A stretch of DNA of 64,000 nucleotides from Albugo candida (taxonomy: Eukaryota > Oomycota > Peronosporomycetes > Albuginales > Albuginaceae), in contig CAJNAR010000183.1 of NCBI GenBank assembly GCA_905220665.1, forward strand, positions 1-64,000. The letters run 5' to 3'. Positions 11,207-22,305 of this stretch are shown one piece after another. Position 1 is the first letter of the stretch, and the number at the start of each line of letters is the position of its first letter. Under the pieces are notes generated by a model. That model was not told the DNA's origin. It searched no databases and saw nothing but the letters and a program-made list of their open reading frames with translations. The translations under genes were made by a program, and so were the position numbers.

Positions 11207-14200
11207 ACAAATTATATGTAGCCATTCTTGTGCATAAGACGAGTGCTTCGAGTTCAACACAAAGGATACTGATGCGTTTTCGAGAAGGATTCAGGAATGA
11301 ATGTAGATCTCTAACTTGCGAACTTGAAATAGATTCTTAGCATTTTACCCCAACGAGGAATTCGATAAGATGGGTTCGTGATTTTCGAAAATGGTACTCT
11401 TTTTTCCAGTAATGCGCGATTTTTCAATCAACTCGTAGTATCGCGTCTGACATGCCAGTCCTGATAGTAATATTTGGCGTGTATAGCATTTGGAAATTCA
11501 GTTGAGCGCTGAGATAAAATTGCAAGCAGCACTGACCCAAATGCCGATTGTGTTTATTTTAAATTGTGTTCCGCAATTTCTTAAGCTCTTCAGGACAACT
11601 GAATTATATTCAATTCACCAGTCGGAAATCATTGCGCTGACCTGTGACTAGCGTTGATGGTGTTCCTTGAGTATAACATATGATTACTGTAGAAAGTTGC
11701 CGTGAAGTGTGTAGACGCAGTAAATTTGCTTATTTTATCTCGATTGACAACTATTGTTCTCTTGCAAGGCTGGCCGCGATCAATTGTCTACATTTTCTTG
11801 ATTGAATGGAATATCACCGACACTACTCTCGATTGGGATGAAGATGATACCAAATTTCTTCCATTTAGAACGTCTCTTACTCGCTCGAACAAGGATTAAA
11901 TAGGCTCGTTGTTCGACAATACATCAAGATGATTGGTGAAGATGTGCAGCTTCAATCTGATGGTGGAATGGTCACACGCTTGTTAATCTCTGAAATTAAT
12001 CTTCGTATATTGGACGCTCAAACATTCATACTTCTCACGAAATTATATCTGCGGCGTAGGGGATTTCGGTATATCTTCGCTAGGTCGTGCTAAAACACAA
12101 AATCTCTGTTTGATAAATAGAGCATCCATGATCAACTCATCCTACATGCGAATTGACGAGTACTAAAGCATACAAAAGAATTCTATAGTAATGCGAGCTT
12201 GTTCAAAGATAAAGTGAATTAGGTAATAAGATAGCAGAATCAGGAGCTCCAAATAGTGCTGACATATTTGAGCATCCTAAGACTGCCACCTTCCAATATG
12301 CCTTGATTTAGTAGATCTTTCATTGCAGCCGACTGATTCCTAATTACTAAGAGCTTTGTCATTTGCACATATTACATGATCTCTAGCCTATCGATTCAGC
12401 TATGCAGCATTATACTTAATTCTCGTCGCCTTTACAAGATGAACGGCGTATGGTCTAGCGAACCCAGGAACCAGTGCGATCGAAAATGACAATTTTCGAC
12501 GGGTTTTTTCCATTTATTATGAGAAACAGACAGAAACCAACGTTATCATTGATTCGGACAAAAGATCCAGTTGAAAGATTTTGATACTGGAGTACTTTAA
12601 GAGAGTGCTGCGATTCTAGAATGATTTTAGCCATACTCAAGGTTCGCCAACGACAACAGGATGTGTTCAAATCCATCAATTCGTCTCAGCGCCCACAGCA
12701 TGTTTCACTCAGATTACAGTTTTCTCAATGCTAATTGAAATTTTATGCGCCTGACATAATCACAAATGCGTAAATGCACGTTCTCTAAATCCTTTATTCT
12801 GGTTTAAGTGATACAACGAGACGCTAAGGGGCAACAGCAGGCGCAAAATGTTCGTCTCGAATCCCAAAGCAACATCCTGCATCGTTCTAACCAATCCAAA
12901 ATGATTGAGTGTGATAATATTGCTTACCTACATGCCAACATATCGTGATAAAGCTGTCACGGGAGTTGAATACATACTTACACGGTGCACCTTGATACAT
13001 TTTCCACAACTAAGGTAAAGTAATATGTATCTAAACATTGTGAAAAAATCCAGGATCAGCGTCTAGCCAAATATATTAAATGATAGATGACATGTTGATA
13101 TACATTTATAAGCAATGCGGCTGGTCGCTAGATGAATCCATGTAAATCAATATACTTTGAAGGATACCACAAATCTGAGTTTTATAATGAATGGTGGCCC
13201 AGGCTTTAAAACTTAAGTTCCAAATTGTTCTTGCGTGTGCATGGTCACAGAAATGGCGCACAAAACATATGCTGTAAACGACTTGAGTTTAATGATTTGA
13301 TTCAATACTGCCCGTCTCAACTTGATACTTGACACGGCACACTTATTATTGGATTTCATCCGCTCAGTATAATGAACCGACGGATTTTCTAACTCGAACA
13401 GTGGATACAGTGTTCTGCGACACTGTCTCACCCTCCGTCCAATCATAACAATGATAAAGCTGGGAAGTCATATGGGTGGAAGTGCATCTGCATAATGATC
13501 ATCTGCTCGCATCGAAATCGAATAAAGATCAGCAATTCTATGCATGGTATAGAATAAATGAAAATGACGGGCAGAGAATTGAAATTTTAGACTGAACAAG
13601 AACGAGGTAACATGGAATGATGAGAAGTTGCATCGGGCACACGAGCCTTGTGGCTGCATTTTTAAATAATTGAGAGATGTGTGCTAAAATGGAGCCTTCG
13701 AAGAACAAAGTGGTTGGTAAAGAATTTAGAATCAACTCTCTTATCAGTATCGACGAATTTATCTCGATTAGGATCGCACAATTGATAATTTCATTTTCAG
13801 ATTGGTGATGATTGTCGCTCCGAATTTTAGCAATGCATTGCAGGAGCCGAAAATTGATCCAACTCTAATTGCGGTAAATCAGCTTATTGCGCGCACAAAA
13901 GCAGAAAATGAACGTGAGAATAAAATATCTGTCTTGTATGCGGAATGAAGTCAAATGTCGAAGAAAAGCTTGGTCGACAGATATGTTTGGCTCTCGTTAG
14001 CACGAGAAAGCTTTCTATGGATACGTTCTTCAGGTTCGATCAATCATGTTGAAGAAATTTTTACATAGCTGGCGAAAGTCGACCATAATGCGTTACAAAC
14101 CCAATTCAAATAATCTGAAAAAGCACCCACAGATTTGTAAGATAGCGATAATTTGACTTGCTTAGTGGTACTACATTGTGGCCTATTCAATTCATAGTAT

Positions 14201-15169
14201 CGCAGAATTGACCGGTAGAAGAGTTTCAAGTGAGGAGTTACAAGACTTACGACTCTTACATCCCCTGCCAGACAACCGTTCCGGGTAGATGAATCAGACG
14301 GTAGTAAAAGCAATTACGCAAAATTCTGGTATGAATGATTGAAATCGTGCCGATATCTATACTTGCAGCATTATTGAACGTGTCAAGAATCGTAACAAAT
14401 ACAGCGCGTGTAAATCACCATAAACATACTTCCTTTTACGTGATGAACTATGATGAAAGTTCCTGCGTCATCGGTTCCATCAAAAACCATACAGATCATC
14501 ATTTCTCATCTTGATCGAATTTTTTGATCTTTGGCATTATTATCTTCTTTGAAGTAAAGGTTTTTGCAAAGAAGTTGCGCGGACGTGCGTAATAGCAATG
14601 CAGTGTTTCTTTCGTTTAGGAAGAAAGTGCATGTCAGGTAGCGCAATTTTGTAAGGTCGTTGTGGTTTTACTTTATGCGGGTGAAACATATGCATAGATT
14701 GATCTGTCTCTCGGTTCCAAACTACCAATCACAGACGGCTTCTGCGATCGTAGTTTGTCCTCCGTGCTGATCTCCGCAATGATCAAGCAAAAAATCTCTT
14801 TTATTAGGTTTTTCTTATTACCTACCAAGGCATTCAAATCCCATCATAGATATACTTATATCATTGAAGAAGGTTCCGATAGGTTTACGTTGGAGCTTTA
14901 GAAGCTCGACACCTCAATGATATGCATCTAGGCCTATGATGTCATTTTTCCGTGAGTTGTGAGGGAATGATGGATATGGCACATAAAATTATCTGCGGAT
15001 CGTCATGAACTTTCTATAGTGGGTTAGTACAGAGAAGACGTTGAGTCTGTAAATTGCGTATTAGCTCGTATTTTCTATCAGATGCATGATAGTCGCGTAT
15101 ACAATGAGAATCTGTTAGCAGCCGGCTCCGATATGTAACTGGAGTAAGAGAATTGTTCTCGGCTTTGGT
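11207..15169. other. Spacer, no confident gene
   Basis: For the first few hundred bases the sequence stays similar to the region downstream of the other CRN locus (reverse complement of about 29700-29990), so the duplicated block extended past the CRN stop codon. Beyond about 11500 there are only short, uninformative frames. No tRNA, rRNA or transposon signature was recognised. Confidence 0.5.
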
Positions 15170-15478
15170 CGACCCACTTAAATTAATTGCGTTTTATACG
15201 TCTTTTCTATCAAGATAGAGCTTGTAGCTATACTTGTTACTCCAGGAGTACAATATCCTTCTAGGTGAAATACACGCTCTCATGACGATACATATCTGCA
15301 TTTCGTGTTCCATATAAAAGACTTACGAACAGCCCGACGGAACAGTAACGTCAAAGTCCTTGTACATCTACTACCTGCGAGATTATAGTTGAGACAATAA
15401 GCTCCAAAGCAACCATCAAACTTCGAGTATATACACGTGTTTCCACTCGAACAGTACAACTACAGATATGATCTTTTC
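15170..15478 (-). repeat. Diverged inverted copy of 7793-8110
   Basis: Shares several blocks with the reverse complement of 7793-8110, including CGAACAGCCCGACGG at 15327-15341 and AGGATATTGTACTCC read on the minus strand. This older, decayed inverted duplication continues the giant inverted repeat inward. The right side carries about 370 bp (15479-15848) with no counterpart on the left; most of that extra segment aligns with 33300-33480 in the third copy. Confidence 0.75.
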
Positions 15479-16739
15479 CTTACTCCCAGTTTGACATCTA
15501 AGTCCTTCCTGGACCAAGTGGCACCTCGCGTCGTATTAGAGCGTGCCTGGGAACCTACTTCTAAGCCACATGCACTTGAAGACGAGTGATTAGACCGAAA
15601 TACAACAGACTTTCTCGATTAAGACTTCGAAGGATGACCAGATTTGGATGGAGATGAATGCGGTAGAATAGAAAGTATCATCTCCAATTGACGCTACAAA
15701 ATAGCTGGACATTCAAAATGCTTACTACTGCTCCAAGCCTCCGGTCTCGTTCCTACTATCACTCGATCGTCTCTGAGTTTTTTATGAAATGCTTGCATCG
15801 CATCAATTACTTCATCAACCCAGGATTGGGTGGCTTTCAATGAATGAAAGACGAAAGAAGTATGTGCATTCTTATCTAAAGCGTTTCTTGGGATCAATCC
15901 CTCGCTGCTTCAATTTAAGTGTGGTTTGTTGGGCAAGTCAAGATTACAACATTTTTTTGACTCTGACTATGATTGATTTAGTTCAATCAATATCAGAAAA
16001 TGAAGACTTTTTTGAGACAGAGCGCTCGGATCGGAAGGATACGCCTAGAAAAAAAATAGATTCTCTTAATCAACCAGCTGAATGGGAAATATTCTTTCAT
16101 ACAACCCTGGAACCCGAAATTGTTTTTCTCATTATATATTCTTCTCCAAATCTCGAACACAGAGCAGAAGTTTTTGGATCTCACAAGATTGATACGTTTA
16201 TTCCATTTTTGACGAGAGGTTCTTTATCAAAATCGGGATTGGTTCGCTTTCTGCCTCTTTCGATACATTCGGAGCAACGATCTCAAATTGATGTTTTGCG
16301 ATTTCAAAGCACAACTTTTTACTATTTGTGATTCAACGTCATTTATCTTGAGAGTCTGACATAGAAATTGAATTCAAGAACTTCATTCCCCATATAGGCC
16401 AGTCTCTTTTCTTTTTTCCAGCCTTTCAATCTCGTAAATCTACCTCCCAGTCATTTTTGATCACGATCTTTAGCCAATACCTAGACTTCATCGATCCTAT
16501 CTTCGAGTTTCAAACTTGCTGTCATTCACTCGTCAAACATATATCCTGAATCGGAAGGACTGGAAAATTGCTACGATCCGCTGCTTCATATCATAATTCG
16601 ATGCGATAATTTGTCATTCTGAAGTCTTAGTTCTTCCCGTTGATCAAAACCATTCGTAAGTAAAATGCTCTCATCTGCTGTTTATCTATTAATTAGTACT
16701 CTCAGTACTTCCGACTTCTGTTAAATCATTCCTTGTCAC

Positions 16740-17110
16740 AAGGACTCCCACTCGCGGGAATACCACTCTGATATGGTTCCACAAAATAATCCACGTCCCA
16801 TAACCACATCCAAACAACCGCTGCAAACGTGTCTGGCTCTTCACCCATCTAATTTAACATTTCGAAAGATCATATGCCATTCGGTAACACATATGCCGTT
16901 ACCCGTCCTCAAAATGCATTACTCTAATCGATTTCTATATTCGTCCAACAGTCTTTTCACGACAGGAAGCGTTCTATCATCTCTTCCATGAGCTTTCATA
17001 GATTCACAAAGTTCCCATTTCTGCTGCCCTGGGACGATCCGACCAGAAAAAAGTCGAACAAGACTTGAAGGTCGTCTGGTGGTACCGGCACCCACTAATT
17101 CGACAGTCAA
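16740..17110 (-). pseudogene. Decayed unidentified gene (mirror of 6500-6870)
   Basis: Exact mirror of the relic in the left arm. It aligns with 33971-34374, which is on the same strand, and has a one-base deletion relative to it just after the PDTF codons. Product unknown. Confidence 0.4.
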
Positions 17111-17479
17111 TCATTGGATAAACAAAAAGTTTGAAATTTGCATCAGTGGGATACTTCTACAATCATAAGTCATTTCCGCACCATTTGATTCGTAGAGCTT
17201 CAATCGTATCACATGACACGTAGATATCGAATGCAATCAAGGCTTTTATTTTTCTGTTACAAAGCCCTTCCAATACGAAACTTTCGACTCAATCTTCATA
17301 TACTTCGTGACGCATGTGCTCAACAGTAGGCAGCAAATCCACTATGAATTTATTTCCGTGTCTTTCGAACTTTCATCAGTGACCGAATAAATGTTGTTGA
17401 GAACGACCCCTAGTATATCGAATCAACCCGGTACCTAGCGAGAAACGCTGTAAAAGAGAACTTACTGAAGCCAGTCCAA

Positions 17480-17965
17480 TTAGACTACTAGAGAGAAGAT
17501 AATCACATGACGGCTGACATACTGACAGCAACGTCGGCCATTTACTACCCGGCAGTCTATATGTCTATCGACAAACTGCTTTGCATCTCTAATGATTGCC
17601 GTATTCACGACTTGTCTCGACAACATCTTCGATCTATCACTCAGCCGTCGATTACCTGCTGACCTCGCAAGAACTAACACCCGTAAAGCATGTTGTAAAG
17701 GGTCTGCATTATCAGGATTCTTTTGGGTCCTCTTAGTTCCCCGAATATTTATGCTCTCAACTATGCTCAAATTGATTCCAATCAACCTGATTTCATGAGC
17801 TTGTTCTTCAAATCTGATATTATCCAAGGACGAAGATAACTCAAACTTTTGGCTTTCCGAAGTTGATATCTTCTCAACGAGTGCTGCAGCAAAGAATACT
17901 GCCAAAGTGGCCCGTTGCTTTTCTGGTATGGTGTCTTTATATTCATAGTAGATCAGCCCGGACAT
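17480..17965 (-). CDS. Hypothetical 161-residue ORF in right arm
   Basis: Identical to the 5645-6130 ORF. No domain, signal peptide or paralogue outside the inverted repeat was recognised. The identity between the two copies reflects the repeat as a whole and is not evidence of selection on the protein. Confidence 0.3.
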   Translation of the reverse strand: MSGLIYYEYKDTIPEKQRATLAVFFAAALVEKISTSESQKFELSSSLDNIRFEEQAHEIRLIGINLSIVESINIRGTKRTQKNPDNADPLQHALRVLVLARSAGNRRLSDRSKMLSRQVVNTAIIRDAKQFVDRHIDCRVVNGRRCCQYVSRHVIIFSLVV

Positions 17966-19104
17966 ACGTATATATGCCCACCGTGTCTCGGAACATCTTT
18001 AAGACCACTGGCCCGGCTGCAAAGTGTCAGCTCTTTACCTTGGGATGGTATTACTCACGCTTCTGCAATCATATACAGAATGCAATTTTGTGTGATTAGT
18101 GAAAAGATGAAGTCCGTTTTCCGCACAAGAAGTATTTCTATCGTTTGTAAGTTTCCACTATCGTAGAAGCTTCGTTCTCAATCGTCGCCCATGTACGCGT
18201 TGCGTATATCAGAAGAAAACAGGCTTGAAAATGCCAAAGCAATATGAGTCTTGAGTATCTTTCGATGCTTTCAGTAGCTGTTCCGCATTGATACTAATAG
18301 TTTAGTGAAGCCTGTATGTAGACACAGAAGTCCCATTGTTCATTGCTTATGCTAATGGCACCATTATCTACAACGCTATTTTTACGTTTTTTCAAACAAG
18401 ACTTGTCCTCTATTGCACACCAACTATGATCTGCTGCATCTATACTCGCCATATGTTTTTTCTTCCTCCGGCATCTTATGCCATTTTCTCAATCTTTTGC
18501 AATACCTGCACAAACGTAGTTGTACTGAGAACATTACTGCGTAATCTTCTCAAAGAACACAGGAGTTCCTGTACTTGCGCCGCTGTTCTGAATGATTTAA
18601 ATTCACATAACTTGATAGTGCTTTGTGTTGAAGAAGGGTGTGCTGTTGTCTAGTTACGGTATCACACGATGCATGCCTGTAACGGCACAGGATTACCGAC
18701 GTGACGGCCAGGCGATTTCTAATGCGCGACTATACGATTAGTGATGCGCGGCATGGAAAAATGTCAAGGTATACTCGAAGAAAGCAGTAGGCTTAACGTA
18801 GCAAGAGATTTTGCGAGCTAAGGACCAAAATATGTTTGGAGGATTCATTTTACCACCGCCAACACTACGCACTGGCGAACAACTTGGACAGTGATTGATT
18901 ATTTCTACCGAGATCATTTAATCGCACCACATTGTTTTCTACGTGCCGAAAGTACGCTTTGTAAAAATTTATACCATTCATGCTTCGCACATCTTCCTGA
19001 ATCAAGATAGGATATATTGAAAAATCCGTCTCATCCTTTACTATCAAGACCATCATTTGGTCATAGTTGTCTTTTCGCAAGGACCGGCCTAATAACTTAG
19101 AGCA

Positions 19105-19448
19105 GTACTGATTCTGTTCAACACACCGCTGTGGTTGCTACTGGTGAGGTAGTGAAAGCTGGCGAAGTGGTAGATGATACGATTGGAGTTACTTTTACAG
19201 CATCGGCTGTAACAATAAAAGTCATGGTTTAGCACATCAAGTGGATGAGATGCTGGGGGTAACAAGTAAGGCGTCGATAATTAATCAGAAGGTCATAGGA
19301 GGAATGGCTTTCGGCTTGATCCAGAAGGGTGCTCGGATGGTGCAGGAAACGGTAGATTGTGTGACTGAAACTCTTCAGCCTTGGAAAATGCTTGGTCTTC
19401 TACCTGACGTGCATGAATAAGCCAATGCACCCTCACATTGGATAATGG
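19105..19448 (+). pseudogene. Decayed Ala/Val/Thr-rich relic (mirror of 4162-4505)
   Basis: The same two protein-like pieces read on the plus strand here, separated by one frame change at about 19210-19230. The second piece ends in a TAA after LPDVHE at about 19420. A spartin/senescence-like identity is only a guess from composition. Confidence 0.3.
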
Positions 19449-19469
19449 CTCGATTGAGTGAGGGTGGTG

Positions 19470-21180
19470 GTGCTGATGTAGCTACTCTCAAGTGATCCTG
19501 GCTTTTTTATTCAAAGCTTTTTTTCTGTAGAAACATAATTGGTTCAAAGAGACATTACTATTCCTTCCTTCCAAACTTGCTGTAATGACTCCGAATAAGG
19601 CATGGTCCATATAAGTTTTATCGTCACCGCTTTTGCTGCTCAGGGACCCACTGTCATTCGGAGTTGTGCCATCACTTTATTTTTTGATGTGTGCGGGAGG
19701 CTTCCCGCGTCCCCAGATAACATAATCGGATGCATTCTCGTCCATGTAACTCTTGCGTTCCGTGGCATTCTCGTCCATATAATTCTTGCGTTCCATGTCT
19801 TACGTCTTTATTTTTTCAAGGTAGATATTGCTACGCCTTTGCATTGGCCTTTTTAGGGAGCACTTTGACAAGAGGTTCCGCTGTATACTCACCTTCAAGC
19901 ATCACCATACTTAGAAATAGATCTTGCAGCCGTTTCACAATTTCCCAAAGAAGCCAGTCCTTTCTCAGCATGTTTATTATTAGGTCCTTCCTACTTGCCA
20001 GTTGATCCGATCCTTTCTAATTATTTTTGTATGCAAATATGTCTCTTTTACAGGTCCAAAATTGTATCTTCGGTGTACCGAATTTTGCCACACTTTTTCA
20101 ATGAGGTGCACACAAAGAAGTATAACATCTGACGCTCATAAAGATTCGAAGCTGCGTCTCAAGCAGTCCGTATATCTTCGGCCCCTTCTAGCATCGTCTT
20201 GAGGTAACATCGCACTTCCTTCCATCCAATGAAATCGTCGACGATGAAAAAAACACTTTCTCACTCATCCACACTTCTAAGTCTCGTGGCTTACAGCTAG
20301 TCCTAAAAACTCTAACAACCATGTATAATCCTTGTGTCAGTAAGGCGGTAATGCTCTGACAGTATGCACTTTCATCGGGACCATGTACTTCCTGCATGGT
20401 AGAAACTTCTCGAATGATAGAATCTTCTTCAGTCTTGGTGATATAATGCGGCAGGTTTACTCAAAATGTTATATCAATTACCATCCCTTGCGGTTTGTTG
20501 AAATACGGTTTCTCCACGTTACAAAACGATACACCTCACCGGTCGTAATTTCAACAACGTGGCGGCTTCTCCTTAGGCACGCAGTGTAAATTTCTTCAAT
20601 TTTCACCGCTATCAAACTACAAGCAATAAGTCGTGATTTTTTTCCCACGGTCGCGTTGAATTATGCTACTTATACTTCGTGATTGGCTTTCTTGAATGAT
20701 TCCGATCATTCCTTGCATTTAGCTTCTTCACGCCCTTCTTCAGTGATCCCTTGTTTTCGCCTCTTCCTTTCCCATTGCATCTAGCTGTTCAAAAATTCAA
20801 GTCGGACTTTAAATCAATAATCGAGAGTCTTCTTCATTTGCCCGTGGATATGCAAAACCAACTTTTCGATTATTTTATCTGGAACCTCGAAGCAAAGGCT
20901 TCCATCGAATCAAGAATCCATTACACAATTCTCTTTGCATCCATTCGCTCCAAAACAATTGGTATACCATGTTGATCTAATGCATAATCAAATTGGTTCC
21001 TCAGCCGAATAATTCTTGGATCTGCATCCATCAGTGTAACATTCATTCTCTTTCTCCTCAATTCTGTGCCAATGTTTTCCATGTCAGCACATCAACGTTG
21101 GTCATCTCTTTAAGTCAACTTTTCTCTCTAAACAATCAGACATTGCCTTCAGTTCTTCATTCAAAACTTTACTGCTCATC
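19470..21180 (-). pseudogene. Decayed unidentified gene (mirror of 2430-4140)
   Basis: Exact reverse complement of the left-arm relic, including the 33-bp tandem duplication at 19729-19794. The third copy has no matching stretch here, so this relic and the adjacent 16990-21300 interval are either an insertion in the inverted-repeat lineage or a deletion in the other. Confidence 0.35.
19729..19794 (-). repeat. 33-bp tandem duplication (mirror copy)
   Basis: Mirror of 3816-3881, two 33-bp units in frame on the minus strand. Confidence 0.85.
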
Positions 21181-22305
21181 GTCTCAAACGACTGATATGG
21201 CTAGGTCTTCTTCTTTTTGACGACCATCAAAGGAGAGTTTACTTTTGTATGTTTCCGACTGCTTGCACACGAAGCTAGGTAAAACGCATTCCCTTTGTAT
21301 TTTTATATAGCCAAGATAGTAAGATACCGAGCGGAAAGCTCCTCATAAAACTCTTGAGAGATGCTTTTTTGTATATTAAACTGGTAAAAAAATGTCACGT
21401 GCAAAATATGAAAATGTACGACACATCAAACTCCGCACCAGTACTGTTTCTATCATTCGCATTCGAATTATAGTAGGTCTAACTCCGGTATAGAAATAGT
21501 CCACTCGAATGCACGATATCATCTTGAAACAGTACAAATTTCCTGCCGAGAGCTACGGCGTTAAAGATTTGGAAATGTCAAGCTGCAATTCCACTTTAAT
21601 GTGTAGGCTTCTCAAGACATCGTACATGCAGATGGAGGTCTGAATAGACAAATGTAGCCCATGCATATTTATGATATGCAGAAGATAAACTGACGTCTTA
21701 ATGAAAAGCAGGATAGAATCCGTTTCGATCTCATTCTTGGGTCTCCCAAGTTGTGTGGCCCAAAATCCGTTGTCTTTACTAGACTTCACACAAGATCCCG
21801 GTAATCATTCTTTCACAAACAAACGACTCCGTCGCAACTTTCCAGCTTTAGAAGTCGATGTCATCGATCTGAAGGATTTTGGATGAACCAGTTAAATTAG
21901 AAAGAAGTATTCCTTTCGATGTTAATTATTGGCAAAAGGACGACAAACTGTGGGGACATGATGAGCTCTTCTTTTTATATGTACCGCTTACTTGTTTTTG
22001 AGAGTGAAGGTGGCAACCACTTCGTACTTTTTTATTCCTGGGATGCATGAGCGTTTTTATCGTAATAAGATTTGCTAAGACTTGATTTGCATATTCTCTT
22101 ATAATACAACACCCTATTATGAATAAAGAAGCTTACGTAACTCACCAGATCTTTCTAAAGTTGCTGAACATTTACAAAAACAATTTGCAACTAATTGTAA
22201 TTTAAAAAGTGCGTATCTCGTCATTTTTTTGAAATGCTTGCTTAAACTTCTGACAAGTTAAAGCGTCTACTAGACTGATATATTCACAAAAGATATGTTT
22301 CCTTG

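Noticed and set aside
15789..16331. A 180-codon plus-strand ORF (mirror part 7279-7746) as a gene
   Set aside because: Its first 20 codons come from unique spacer sequence outside the repeat, it has no recognisable domain, and alignment with the third copy favours the opposite strand as the former coding strand.
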